DNA of 64,000 nt, taken from the NCBI GenBank assembly GCA_965660625.1, contig CBFIAR010000003.1, positions 121,272-185,271 on the forward strand, given 5' to 3'. How positions within the stretch are numbered: the first letter of the stretch is position 1; each line of letters opens with the position of its first letter. Source of the DNA: Glaciecola sp965660625 (GTDB lineage Bacteria > Pseudomonadota > Gammaproteobacteria > Enterobacterales > Alteromonadaceae). This document shows positions 52,702 through 61,712 of the stretch, piece by piece. Both the position numbers and the translations under genes were made by a program. The notes under the pieces were generated by a model that made no database searches, had not been told where the DNA came from, and saw only the letters and a list, made by a program, of their open reading frames with translations.

Positions 52702-53352
52702 TTACAACGATTTTTTGCTGAAATACCAATCAACATAGTTATAGCCTTTGTTTTTTCGGCCATTAGCATCGTCGACAGTATGTGGTGGCGGGACGATGAC
52801 TTCTTCACCTTCTTTCCAATTCTCTGGCGTTGCTACCGAGTTAGCATCGCTTGTCTGCATTGCTTTAACCAGCCTCACAAACTCATCAACACTGCGCCCA
52901 TTACTCATTGGATAGTAGACCATTGCTCTCAATATACCTTCTGGGTCAATAATAAACGTAGCACGCACAGCTGAAGTATCGCTAGCGCCCGGCTGAACCA
53001 TGCCATATGAGTTTGCTACTTCCATAGATAGATCGGCAATAATTGGAAAAGGGATATCGACATTGAATTTCTCTTTAATGTTAAGCACCCATGCAATGTG
53101 AGCGTGAACACTATCAATTGATAAACCCAATAATTCAGTATTCATGTCAGCAAACTCTTTCGCGACACCAGCAAACGCAATAAACTCAGTGGTACAAACC
53201 GGTGTAAAGTCTGCAGGGTGAGAGAAAAGTACAAGCCATTTTCCTTTATAATCTTCTAATGTGCGTTGACCGTGTGTTGTTTTTGCATCGAAGTAGGGTG
53301 CAGGCTTATTTAGTTGCGGAAATTGCATTGTTTTTTCATTTGTATCATTCAT
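52702..53352 (-). CDS. 1-Cys peroxiredoxin (Prx6/AhpC-TSA family)
   Basis: This is a peroxide-reducing enzyme of 216 residues. The peroxidatic Cys lies in HPADFTPVCTTEFIAFAG. Other segments are LLGLSIDSVHAHIAWVLNI, ATFIIDPEGILRAMVYYPMSNGRSVDEFVRLVKAMQ and ATPENWKEGEEVIVPPPHTV. These make it the Prx6-like, not the AhpC-like, branch. The start at 53352 has GGAGA 7 nt upstream, so the longer frame to 53391 is not used. Confidence 0.93.
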   Translation of the reverse strand: MNDTNEKTMQFPQLNKPAPYFDAKTTHGQRTLEDYKGKWLVLFSHPADFTPVCTTEFIAFAGVAKEFADMNTELLGLSIDSVHAHIAWVLNIKEKFNVDIPFPIIADLSMEVANSYGMVQPGASDTSAVRATFIIDPEGILRAMVYYPMSNGRSVDEFVRLVKAMQTSDANSVATPENWKEGEEVIVPPPHTVDDANGRKNKGYNYVDWYFSKKSL

Positions 53353-53498
53353 TTGTATTCTCCAAATATGGTAAGTTGTGTCAAAGGACACTCTTATAAT
53401 AGTTATAAGATATACTAAAAGATAATAAACATTATTAATTGTTCTAATCGTGATAAACGATTGAGTTCGGATTTATCTCATTGCTTTCGAGCCAAAAC

Positions 53499-53895
53499 TT
53501 ATGCATTGTCAACTGGTTTGCCATTCTCCATGCGGGGGATAACATCTTCAATGCTACAAATTACAAAACCGGCAGCTACAAGGGCAATATTTAAATAAGC
53601 CGCACTATGGCTAGCGACTATTTGGCCGAAGATGGTAATCGCCTCTGGTTAATTGATGATGTTGTTCGATACTTCAAATAAAATAACCATTGGGTTTGAG
53701 AACGGCGAAAGCTGCGGCAAAAGCGGTTTGTAGTTGGCCAAAATACACAAAGGTGTCTGCACAAACGATCGAATCAAAATGGTTGCCACCATTTTGCATA
53801 TGAGTGCATAACTCACTTTTATGCAGTTCAACATAAACCTTCAGCTGTTCCACTTTTTGCCGCATTCTGAAAAAAGCAGTAAGAGCAAGCTGCAT
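53499..53895 (-). pseudogene. Remnant of a SAM-dependent methyltransferase (TPR-methyltransferase type)
   Basis: Leftward translation gives pieces of one protein in different frames. One is HFDSIVCADTFVYFGQLQTAFAAAFAVLKPNGYFI (up to 53674); it continues as LFEVSNN after a frameshift near 53680. The last is AAYLNIALVAAGFVICSIEDVIPRMENGKPVDNA, with a stop at 53499. The order matches the end of contactin-like TPR methyltransferases (AD.FVY, L.PGG, SIE.V.LRMEKGKPV). The 5' part is missing and the region is clearly inactive. This explains the 570-bp gap between the peroxiredoxin and rsuA genes; the rest shows nothing. Confidence 0.75.
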
Positions 53896-53924
53896 GGCTG
53901 TTTTTTTATTCCGCCAATACCCAC

Positions 53925-54620
53925 TTAGAGTTGTTTAGCGAAAGATTGCACTTCAGTAGGTGTTAAATAACGCCACTGGCCCAATTCAACATCCAGTTGA
54001 ACATCTCCGATTTTTTCTCTGTGAAGCAAAACAACACGATTACCGACCGCAGCAAACATGCGCTTTACTTGGTGAAACTTACCTTGAGTAATGGTTAATA
54101 AGGCTTCACGCGCCCCGATTTTTTGTAAATTCGCAGGTAGGGTTAATTGATGCTCTCCTTGCAATTTCACTCCTTTTTTAAACGAGATTGCAACATCCTC
54201 TGTGAGTTCTTTTGACAAATTTACTCGATAAACTTTAGGACAATTTCGCGATGGCCTAGTAATAGAAAATGACCAGCGGCCGTCATCAGTGATCAAAATC
54301 AATCCTGTTGTATCGGCATCTAAACGTCCTGCAATGTGGAGTTCTGAGACCTTTTCAACGGGTAGGTGATTTAACACTGAGGGATAGACTTCATCAACAT
54401 TTGAGCAAATGGTATTGGCTGGTTTGTGCATTAAAATATAACGAAAACTGCGTGCTTTGAGCGTGCGCATATTCAAGGTTACTGTATTACTTTCATGTAT
54501 CTGAGCGGCTTCATTTGTGATGACTTTGCCATTCACGTATATTTCTCCAAGCTTGATACATTTAATTGCTTGGCTTTTCGTCAACTCAGTACTTTTGCAA
54601 ACAAATTTATCGAGACGCAT
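53925..54620 (-). CDS. rsuA: 16S rRNA pseudouridine(516) synthase RsuA
   Basis: This encodes a 231-residue pseudouridine synthase. It has an N-terminal S4 domain (MRLDKFVCKSTELTKSQAIKCIKLGEIYVNGK) and a catalytic domain with Asp in AGRLDADTTGLILITDDGRWS. The segments GKFHQVKRMFAAVGNRVVLLHREKIGDVQLD match E. coli RsuA closely. The related RluB/RluE proteins differ in the N-terminal region, so RsuA is preferred. Confidence 0.9.
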   Translation of the reverse strand: MRLDKFVCKSTELTKSQAIKCIKLGEIYVNGKVITNEAAQIHESNTVTLNMRTLKARSFRYILMHKPANTICSNVDEVYPSVLNHLPVEKVSELHIAGRLDADTTGLILITDDGRWSFSITRPSRNCPKVYRVNLSKELTEDVAISFKKGVKLQGEHQLTLPANLQKIGAREALLTITQGKFHQVKRMFAAVGNRVVLLHREKIGDVQLDVELGQWRYLTPTEVQSFAKQL

Positions 54621-54848
54621 GGTAACTAATAGTAAGGATAATGAATAGGATGACCTTAGCTTTGCTATATGTTAACTGTCAACGACTGATTATTGCCTTA
54701 TGAATAAATAGAGTGAAACTTAATTGAAGGGCTTGATCAGTATCAATCGCACTACTCTTGCAACTCTGTATTATAGTTTGGGGTGATGTGCTTGCTATTA
54801 AGTAAGCAATACTTATTTTCTATCAGAATAACTACTAGGCCGAGATAT

Positions 54849-55697
54849 ATGAATGTAAAACGCGTGCTCATTATAGAAGGTCTGGTTAACCTACTGATGA
54901 TTGTGACTAAACTTATCGTCGGCATAATTACTGGCTCTGCGGCACTCACTGCAGATGCTTTGCATTCATTCACCGACCTTATCAATAACGTTGTTGCTTT
55001 TTTAGCAATTAGAATGAGTGAAAAACCAGCGGACGATGATCATCATTATGGTCATCAAAAATTTGAACAACTTGCAGTATTTTTCTTGGCAACATTATTG
55101 TTTGTTGTCGCCATTGAAGTCGTCATTAGAGCTATTTATAGATCATCAGATGTAGTTGAGCAAAACAAGATAGGTTTGTTAGTGCTCGTTGTTGCTGTTG
55201 TTATTAATTTAACGCTATCTCTTTGGGAAAGATATTGGGCCAAGAAACTTAAATCAGATCTCTTGCATGCTGATGCCAGTCATACGTTTAGTGATGTCTT
55301 AACGTCTGTTGCCGCTATCGTCGGATGGCAACTAGCGGCTTTTGGCTTGTATTGGATTGATACTTTTTTTGCGCTCATTGTGGCGGTGATGGTTGGTGTA
55401 CTGGCGTATCGTTTGTTTTCAAAAGCGGTGCCTATTTTGGTAGATCAAAGTCATTTTGAACACGGTGTTGTTAAAAAAAGTATTAAGCAATTAGTTAATG
55501 TTGCAGCGGTAAAAAAACTTAGAATACGAAGTATGGGCAAGCAACACTTTGCTGATGTTACGGTTGCTGTAGAGGCTAAACTATCGTTGCTTGAGTCCCA
55601 CAAAATTGCTGATCAGATTGAACATATGTTAGCACAAAAGTTCAATATTTATGACACTACAGTGCATGTGGAACCCGACATTCAAAGTGGCGACTAA
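54849..55697 (+). CDS. Cation diffusion facilitator (CDF) metal transporter
   Basis: This is a Zn/Fe/Mn efflux carrier of about 282 residues, with six membrane helices and a C-terminal cytoplasmic domain. Metal sites are seen in the TM2 motif ALTADALHSFTDLINN and TM5 HADASHTFSDVLTS; the cytoplasmic HYGHQKFEQ also fits. The start at 54849 (MNVKRVLIIEGLVNL) is preferred. The ATG at 54783 adds 22 residues not expected in the family. The metal specificity cannot be told from the sequence alone. Confidence 0.92.
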   Translation: MNVKRVLIIEGLVNLLMIVTKLIVGIITGSAALTADALHSFTDLINNVVAFLAIRMSEKPADDDHHYGHQKFEQLAVFFLATLLFVVAIEVVIRAIYRSSDVVEQNKIGLLVLVVAVVINLTLSLWERYWAKKLKSDLLHADASHTFSDVLTSVAAIVGWQLAAFGLYWIDTFFALIVAVMVGVLAYRLFSKAVPILVDQSHFEHGVVKKSIKQLVNVAAVKKLRIRSMGKQHFADVTVAVEAKLSLLESHKIADQIEHMLAQKFNIYDTTVHVEPDIQSGD

Positions 55698-55867
55698 ACG
55701 GTGATTGGTTGTAAGCGAATAGCTAAGTTTCAGTTTCGCGCCTGTAATACTAATACGGTGATAAATCCCACTAGCATCATAGTTTACATAAAGCTTTTAG
55801 GCTGAGAGCAATCGCCAGATTAGCACTATTGTCTTAGTCCTGTTGGTTGTTATTTTCCACTATGCCG

Positions 55868-57304
55868 TTATTGTGGCGTTCGCAACACCATTAACCTAAT
55901 TTCAGTCATGTCTTCTATTGCATACTTGATACCTTCGCGACCTAGCCCTGATTCTTTTACTCCTCCATATGGCATATTATCAACGCGCCAGCTGGGAACA
56001 TCACCAATAACTATGCCACCTACATCTAGTTCATCCCAAGCTTTATAAGCTTTGTAAATGTCTTTTGTAAAAATACCGGCTTGTAAACCAAATTGACTGT
56101 CGTTGACTTGTTTCAATGCTTCATCGAAATCGGAAAACGGCGCAATAGTAGATATAGGACCAAATGCTTCTTCGGCATTTATTTCGCAGTCTTTAGGCAC
56201 ATTCTCAAGCAATGCCGCTTGCAGCATCAGTCCTTTTCTTGAGCCACCACATAACAGTTTTGCACCCGCGTCTACAGCATTTTTGATCCAGCCTTCAAGT
56301 CGCTTAGCTTCAGACTCAGAAATCATTGGACCGATGAAAGTATCTTCGTTCAAGGGATCTCCATGAACTAAATTCTCTACTTTTTCTTTATAAGCTGCTT
56401 TGAATTTTTCATATATTGATTCATGAATGAAAATACGCTGCACACTAATGCAACTTTGGCCTGATTGATAATAAGCACCAAATACAATGCGTTCGATAGC
56501 GTCATCAAGATCAGTATCATGGTCGACTATACAGCCAGCGTTACCGCCTAATTCTAAGATAACAGGTTTTTTACCCGCTTTTGCTTTCAGTTCCCAACCT
56601 ACACTTGGTGAACCCGTAAAGCTTAACAACTTGAAGCGGTCATCAGTTGTGAATAGATCGGCGCTATCTCTGCTACAAGGGAGTATTGAAAAAGCGCCTT
56701 CGGGTAAGTCTGTTTCGGCAAGTATTTCACCAATAATGAGCGCTCCTATTGGCGTTCTGCTCGCAGGCTTTAGTACAAAAGCGCAACCAGCTGCAATTGC
56801 AGGTGCGACTTTGTGGGCGGCTAAGTTCAATGGAAAATTGAAGGGAGAAATGAATGAACAAGGGCCAATAGGTACTTTCTTATATTGTCCTTGGTATCCT
56901 TTTGCTCTTTCGGTAATTTCTAAGTTTAGCACGGCTCCCTCAATTCGCACCGATTCTTCCGCAGCAATTTTAAAGGTATCGATTAATCGTGTTACCTCAC
57001 CGCGCGCATCTTTAATCGGTTTTCCTGCTTCTATACATAAAGCATAAGCGAGCTCATCAAAACGCTCCTTAAATCTTGTTACGCAGTGTTCTAATATTTG
57101 CTGACGTTTATAAGCAGGTATTTTATTCAGAATTTTCTGACTTTTCTCAGCGGCATCGATGGCTTTATCTATTATTTCCGCGTCCGCCAGTGCCACTGTT
57201 GTGGCTACTTCACCCGTATATTTGTTAGTGACTTCTAAGTCTTGATTGGCAAACACCGCTTTATTCGCAAGATAGTAGGGATATTGTTTTGCTAGCTTTG
57301 TCAT
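55868..57304 (-). CDS. NAD(P)-dependent aldehyde dehydrogenase
   Basis: This is an ALDH-superfamily enzyme of 478 residues. It has GPCSFISPFNFPLNLAAHKVAPAIAAGCAFVLKPA, the SFTGSPSVGWELKAKAGKKPVILELGGN segment with catalytic Glu, and the nucleophile Cys in YYQSGQSCISVQRIFIH. The substrate is unknown. Because the next gene upstream is a catabolic-type acetolactate synthase, a shared short-chain aldehyde is possible (inference). The start at 57304 has AAGGAC upstream. A dispersed motif copy lies directly before that ribosome-binding site, and the longer frame to 57331 runs into it. Confidence 0.92.
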   Translation of the reverse strand: MTKLAKQYPYYLANKAVFANQDLEVTNKYTGEVATTVALADAEIIDKAIDAAEKSQKILNKIPAYKRQQILEHCVTRFKERFDELAYALCIEAGKPIKDARGEVTRLIDTFKIAAEESVRIEGAVLNLEITERAKGYQGQYKKVPIGPCSFISPFNFPLNLAAHKVAPAIAAGCAFVLKPASRTPIGALIIGEILAETDLPEGAFSILPCSRDSADLFTTDDRFKLLSFTGSPSVGWELKAKAGKKPVILELGGNAGCIVDHDTDLDDAIERIVFGAYYQSGQSCISVQRIFIHESIYEKFKAAYKEKVENLVHGDPLNEDTFIGPMISESEAKRLEGWIKNAVDAGAKLLCGGSRKGLMLQAALLENVPKDCEINAEEAFGPISTIAPFSDFDEALKQVNDSQFGLQAGIFTKDIYKAYKAWDELDVGGIVIGDVPSWRVDNMPYGGVKESGLGREGIKYAIEDMTEIRLMVLRTPQ

Positions 57305-57324
57305 GATTATTGTCCTTTTATAAG

Positions 57325-57353
57325 GACACACCTCATTGTGAAACGGGTGTGTC
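57325..57353. repeat. Inverted pair of AGGTGTGTC-type motifs (hairpin) in the aldehyde dehydrogenase leader
   Basis: GACACACCT (57325-57333) and GGGTGTGTC (57345-57353) can pair around an 11-nt loop; the second arm has one mismatch to the motif. They lie just upstream of the leftward gene start at 57304. An adjacent near-palindrome TGTCCTTTTATAAGGACA (57311-57328) overlaps the ribosome-binding site. Confidence 0.8.
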
Positions 57354-57406
57354 TAGTTTAGGTTCTATTTTTGGCGCTATCGTTAAAATAATGAGCTGCC
57401 CTAACT

Positions 57407-57437
57407 AGGTGTGTCTTTATTTAGGTTTCTTTATTTA
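57407..57437 (+). repeat. AGGTGTGTC motif copy with a 14-bp period direct repeat
   Basis: The motif at 57407-57415 is followed by CTTTATTTA at 57415-57423 and again at 57429-57437. Located between the acetolactate synthase stop and the aldehyde dehydrogenase start. Confidence 0.75.
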
Positions 57438-57466
57438 TATTCACTGATTAGGCATACTTTAAGAAA

Positions 57467-59107
57467 CTATAGTTTCGCACTGAGCTTTCGAATCGTTTTG
57501 TTCAACGTTTCATCATTTAGACTGTAGTCAACCGGCACATCGATAAGATGAACTGCTGGCTCTGATAAGCATTTTTGGACGGTAGGCAGTAAATCTTTGG
57601 TTGCTGATATTCGCCAGCCTTTGCCGCCATATGACTCTACGTATTTAACAAAATCTGGATTACCATAGTCTAAACCAAAGTTCTCAAACTCCATATTGGC
57701 TTGTTTCCACTTAATCATTCCATAGGCATCATCACGCAATATAATGACGACAATATGCAAACGTAATCTAACCGCTGTTTCTAATTCCTGACTATTCATC
57801 ATAAAGCCGCCGTCACCACAAACGGTAATAACAGCCTTGTCGGGATAAACGAGTTTCGCTGCGATTGCTGAAGGTAGTCCTGCACCCATGGTTGCTAACG
57901 CGTTATCGAGTAGTACGGTGTTGGGTAAATATGCTGGGTAGTTGCGCGCAAACCAAATTTTGTAAACGCCGTTGTCTAAGGTAACAATACTGTCTTTGGG
58001 CATGGCTTTTCTTATTTCTCGAACGAACCGCTCAGGCAGAATAGGAAAGCGGTCATCATCTTCTGATGCGTTTCTATGCGCGATATACGCATCATGAACA
58101 TCTCTATAGAACTCAAGCTTCCAGCTATCTTGCGGCTCTATGGCTTCTTTTATTTGCCAAATACTGTTTGCGATGTCACCGATAACTTCTAATTGTGGAA
58201 AATAGACAGGGTCAACGGCAGCGGAATCGAAGTTAATATGAATGACTTGCTGACCGTCGTCTTCCATAAAGAAAGGAGGTTTTTCAACGACATCATGTCC
58301 AACGTTGATAATTAAATCAGCTCTTTCGATAACTCTGTGAACAAAATCGCCTGAAGACAATGCCGTGTTACCCATGAACAATTTTCCACTTTCATCCAAC
58401 ACGCCTTTTCCCATTTGTGTTGTGATGTAGGGGATCCCTGTTTTGTCAACAAACTCTTGAAGCATTTTGGCTGTGAGTTTTCGATTTGCACCGGCTCCAA
58501 TCAAGAGCACCGGCGATTTAGCTTTTTCAATCATATCGACAGCGCGACTAATTGCTTTATATTCTGCAATCGGCCTTCTGGCGACGCTGGGCTTTAATAA
58601 ATTCGCGCTTGTTGACTCATCAGCAATATCTTCTGGAAGCTCAATATGAACTGCGCCGGGCCGCTCTTCTGAAGCCAGTCTAAATGCTTCTCTCACAACA
58701 GAGGGTATGCGGTCACCACTGACTACTTGTGTCGTATATTTAGTGATAGGACGCATCATATCGACAACATCAATAACTTGAAATCGTCCTTGCTTGCTGG
58801 TCTTGATGGGTTTTTGTCCGGTGATCATTAGCATGGGCATCGCACCAAGCTGTGCATATGCTGCTGGGGTTACTAAATTTGTTGCACCGGGGCCTAAGGT
58901 TGATAAACAAACGCCGACTTTGCCTGTCAGACGACCGTAAGTTGCTGCCATAAAGCCAGCACCCTGTTCATGCCGGGTTAGAATAAGTTTGATGGATGAA
59001 TTACGTAAGGATTCTAATAAATCGAGGTTTTCTTCCCCCGGTATGCCAAAAATATACTCAACGCCTTCTGCTTCTAGTGCTCTTACCATTAAATCAGATG
59101 CTTTCAT
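57467..59107 (-). CDS. Acetolactate synthase, catabolic type (AlsS-like)
   Basis: This is a thiamine-diphosphate enzyme of 546 residues that condenses two pyruvates to acetolactate. The catalytic Glu lies in LTRHEQGAGFMAATYGRLTGK. Other signatures are GVCLSTLGPGATNLVTP, GQKPIKTSKQGRFQ and the TPP motif CGDGGFMMNSQELETAVRLRLHIVVIILRDDAYGMIKW. No small regulatory subunit (IlvN/IlvH) gene is adjacent, which fits the AlsS-type rather than IlvB/IlvI. The ATG at 59107 has AAGGA at better spacing than the one at 59110. The operon partner is the aldehyde dehydrogenase. Confidence 0.9.
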   Translation of the reverse strand: MKASDLMVRALEAEGVEYIFGIPGEENLDLLESLRNSSIKLILTRHEQGAGFMAATYGRLTGKVGVCLSTLGPGATNLVTPAAYAQLGAMPMLMITGQKPIKTSKQGRFQVIDVVDMMRPITKYTTQVVSGDRIPSVVREAFRLASEERPGAVHIELPEDIADESTSANLLKPSVARRPIAEYKAISRAVDMIEKAKSPVLLIGAGANRKLTAKMLQEFVDKTGIPYITTQMGKGVLDESGKLFMGNTALSSGDFVHRVIERADLIINVGHDVVEKPPFFMEDDGQQVIHINFDSAAVDPVYFPQLEVIGDIANSIWQIKEAIEPQDSWKLEFYRDVHDAYIAHRNASEDDDRFPILPERFVREIRKAMPKDSIVTLDNGVYKIWFARNYPAYLPNTVLLDNALATMGAGLPSAIAAKLVYPDKAVITVCGDGGFMMNSQELETAVRLRLHIVVIILRDDAYGMIKWKQANMEFENFGLDYGNPDFVKYVESYGGKGWRISATKDLLPTVQKCLSEPAVHLIDVPVDYSLNDETLNKTIRKLSAKL

Positions 59108-59223
59108 CATTTTCCTTTTTCTTAACTAAGTTTTCAGTATAGATAGGTAGACTCAAAATACATATTCAGTTTAGAAATAAGGTATCTGGCTGATTCTTTA
59201 CTCCTATTTGGTAATGTATTAAT

Positions 59224-59835
59224 TTAAAATTCAGGCTCGGGTAAAACCGTGGCTAATATCAACAACACATCTTCCCTTGGAGCGTCTTGAAAACGAATTA
59301 GTGCTTTGTATTCTGTTTCGACCAATGCAATTTTATCAAGCACATCAGTGCCTTCAATCACTGTGCCAAACACTGCGTAGCCCCAAGTCTTGCCCGGATC
59401 CAAATTGTCATTATCCTTCATATTAAAAAAGAATTGACGTTTTGCAGAGTGTGGGTCGTCTTCTCTTGCCATAGCAATGCTATACATTGCGTTTTTGAGT
59501 CCATTACCCGATTCGTTGATAATGGTACGACTTGCTTTTTTCTCTTTATATTCAGTAGTATAGCCACCACCTTGCACTATGTAACCTGGCACAATTCGAT
59601 GAAAAAGAGTGTTGTCGAATTCACCTCTTACTACGTAGTTTAAGAAATTATTAACGGTAACAGGGGCTCTTTTTCTATTCAGTTCGATAACTAAATCACC
59701 TAAGCTTGTTTCAAACTTCACCATTGGATAATAATTGTCTTTCTGGATGTTTTCACCGGGTTGCTTCTGGGGGTTAGCCCCTAAGCTAAAGCTGATTGCA
59801 AAAAGTGCGAGAAATGATAATGCTATTCTAGTCAT
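59224..59835 (-). CDS. Periplasmic cyclophilin-type peptidyl-prolyl isomerase
   Basis: This is a protein-folding enzyme of 203 residues with signal peptide MTRIALSFLALFAISFSLG. The cyclophilin core is VKFETSLGDLVIELNRKRAPVTVNNFLNYVVRGEFDNTLFHRIVPGYIVQGGG, SIAMAREDDPHSAKRQFFFNMKDN and WGYAVFGTVIEGTDVLDKI. It is of the PpiA type. The start at 59835 lies 4 nt after the rlmG stop; its ribosome-binding site (AAGG) is inside the rlmG end, so the two are cotranscribed. Confidence 0.92.
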   Translation of the reverse strand: MTRIALSFLALFAISFSLGANPQKQPGENIQKDNYYPMVKFETSLGDLVIELNRKRAPVTVNNFLNYVVRGEFDNTLFHRIVPGYIVQGGGYTTEYKEKKASRTIINESGNGLKNAMYSIAMAREDDPHSAKRQFFFNMKDNDNLDPGKTWGYAVFGTVIEGTDVLDKIALVETEYKALIRFQDAPREDVLLILATVLPEPEF

Positions 59836-59839
59836 GGTA

Positions 59840-61009
59840 TTACCTTGCTTTGTATGTTGATAAAATACTGAACTTCTTATTGCTATCAATCACTTCATAT
59901 CCACCAAAAAGCTTCTTTAACTTTATTGGGTAATCTAAGTGTCTATTACCTACAATTCTTAATTCCCCACCATGCTTGAGTGCCATTTTTGCATCACTAA
60001 ACATCTGGTGAGCAACATGATCAGTAATTGTGTTTTGTTGATGAAACGGCGGGTTACATAGCACGATGTCGTAGTTCGATGATTCAACTTTTAATAATTC
60101 CTCTAAGCAATTACTAACGATGAATGTTGCTCTATCTAAATTGCCAATGTGGTTCATCACATTTTCTTTTGCTGATTCAACCGCCATAAATGACTCATCC
60201 ACAAAGGTGACATGCGCATTTTTGTTTTGGTCCAATATAGACACACCTATTACGCCATTGCCACAGCCTAAATCAATCACCTTTTTATCAAGCGCATTTG
60301 GCAGGTTCTTTAATAATATTCGAGCACCAATATCTAGGTGCTCACGGCAAAATACATTTGCATGATTGCTAAGAGAAAATGGAATTAAAGGGTCAGATAC
60401 GATTGTGGGGTAGGGAGATTTTTCTGTTTTGATACCGTCATATTTTGAAAAAATCAGCCTTGCTTTCTTTTTTGCTAAAGACGTTGTTGTTTTGCCGATG
60501 TATTTTTCGAATAACTTCAAAACAGAGTTTTGTACTACTTTCACTTTACCTGCTGCAATAATAGTCGAATCTTTATCTAGTATAGACTGCAGCGCAATGA
60601 GCTGGTGCTCTAATAGGGCAAGTGAGCGTGGTATTTTTATCAAGACAACTTTTGCTTTCGTTTCAATAATATCTTTGAGGTCAGTGAGTGCATCACAAAA
60701 TTCGACATTGTCAGTTTCTAAGCCATTTATCATGAGATTGGTCATCACACTTTTATGTGAAATCCATGAATCTGAAATGAGTATTGGTTTTTTGTCGCTA
60801 AACCAACACGTCAGTGCCCCAAAGTCGTCATTAATTACAATAACAGGTGTGTCTTGATTTAAGCTGTTTGATAATAATGAACAGGTTTCAACATGCTCAA
60901 TAATGTACTCATCTGCGGCATCCCATGCTTGAAGGCTCACATGTTGATGCTTCGCTGGGTAACGTTCTAAATGCAAATTGCGCTCAAATACAGTAAAGTG
61001 TGTATTCAT
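59840..61009 (-). CDS. rlmG: 23S rRNA (guanine-1835-N2)-methyltransferase RlmG
   Basis: This encodes a protein of about 389 residues. It has an N-terminal pseudo-methyltransferase domain (YPAKHQHVSLQAWDAADEYI, INDDFGALTCWFSDKKP, VVLIKIPRSLALLEHQL) and a C-terminal active domain with HANVFCREHLDIGARILLKNLP, VIDLGCGNGVIGVSILDQNKNAHVTFVDES and the catalytic LCNPPFHQ. The layout matches E. coli RlmG. A loop of about seven extra residues (NSLNQDTP) before VIVINDDFGAL contains an exact motif copy (60845-60853). The start at 61009 is preferred over a TTG at 61039. Confidence 0.93.
   Translation of the reverse strand: MNTHFTVFERNLHLERYPAKHQHVSLQAWDAADEYIIEHVETCSLLSNSLNQDTPVIVINDDFGALTCWFSDKKPILISDSWISHKSVMTNLMINGLETDNVEFCDALTDLKDIIETKAKVVLIKIPRSLALLEHQLIALQSILDKDSTIIAAGKVKVVQNSVLKLFEKYIGKTTTSLAKKKARLIFSKYDGIKTEKSPYPTIVSDPLIPFSLSNHANVFCREHLDIGARILLKNLPNALDKKVIDLGCGNGVIGVSILDQNKNAHVTFVDESFMAVESAKENVMNHIGNLDRATFIVSNCLEELLKVESSNYDIVLCNPPFHQQNTITDHVAHQMFSDAKMALKHGGELRIVGNRHLDYPIKLKKLFGGYEVIDSNKKFSILSTYKAR
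60845..60853 (+). repeat. AGGTGTGTC motif copy inside rlmG
   Basis: In the rlmG sense direction it is GACACACCT, read Gln-Asp-Thr-Pro-Val in a loop that is longer than in E. coli RlmG (from memory). No clear tandem duplication follows. Confidence 0.75.
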
Positions 61010-61062
61010 TGAATTACTCGCGTTGTTGACTTTGAGCAACTCAACCTAATTTCTGAGATTTT

Positions 61063-61671
61063 ATGCAGCAATGTCTTTTTTCCAATAACAGTCGGCAGAG
61101 TCTACCCTTGGCTGATGCAAAGGTACAATATTTAGCTAGTTGGCTCGATAATAAAACAGCTGATTACTTATATGAAGTGTTCCAACATGAACTGGATTGG
61201 CGTGAAGGGCTCATTAAAATGTTTGGCAAAACAGTAAAAATACCCCGACTACAAGCTTGGTACGGCGATGCTGGAACAGATTATGAATATTCAGGTGTTA
61301 CAATGTCGCCGCTTCCTTGGCAGGACGACCTGCATAAATTAAAAGTAAAATGCGAACATCAATGTGGTTCTTCATTTAACTCAGTATTAGCTAATTTTTA
61401 TCGATACGGTCAAGATGGCATGGGTATGCACTCTGATAATGAGCCAGAGTTAGGGCCGCAACCAATAATTGCGTCAGTATCTTTAGGGGAAGTGAGAAAC
61501 TTTGACTTTAAACACAAACTGAACGGTGAGAAGTGTAGGTTGCCATTGGGGCATGGTTCATTATTGATTATGAGTGGTGAGACTCAAAAGTACTGGTTAC
61601 ATGGAATTGCAAAGACAAAAAAACACATTAAACCTCGCTTAAACTTCACTTTTCGCAAGATTATTATCTAG
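61063..61671 (+). CDS. AlkB-family 2-oxoglutarate/Fe(II) DNA-repair dioxygenase
   Basis: This is an oxidative DNA/RNA dealkylation enzyme of 202 residues. Iron ligands are the HxD pair in MGMHSDNEPELG and the distal His in YWLHGI. The 2OG-binding Arg is in PRLNFTFRKI. The segment IPRLQAWYGDAGTDYEYSG and the SVLANFYRYGQDGMG loop resemble the ALKBH2/3 type more than E. coli AlkB. Divergent from rlmG with about 50 bp between. Confidence 0.92.
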   Translation: MQQCLFSNNSRQSLPLADAKVQYLASWLDNKTADYLYEVFQHELDWREGLIKMFGKTVKIPRLQAWYGDAGTDYEYSGVTMSPLPWQDDLHKLKVKCEHQCGSSFNSVLANFYRYGQDGMGMHSDNEPELGPQPIIASVSLGEVRNFDFKHKLNGEKCRLPLGHGSLLIMSGETQKYWLHGIAKTKKHIKPRLNFTFRKIII

Positions 61672-61712
61672 TTGAATTTTACTGAATTGAGTGATGCGCG
61701 TTTAGTGAAAAT

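Noticed and set aside
60240..60248. Exact motif inside rlmG at the SAM-binding motif
   Set aside because: The sense reading NGVIGVSIL is the conserved family motif; no insertion or duplication.
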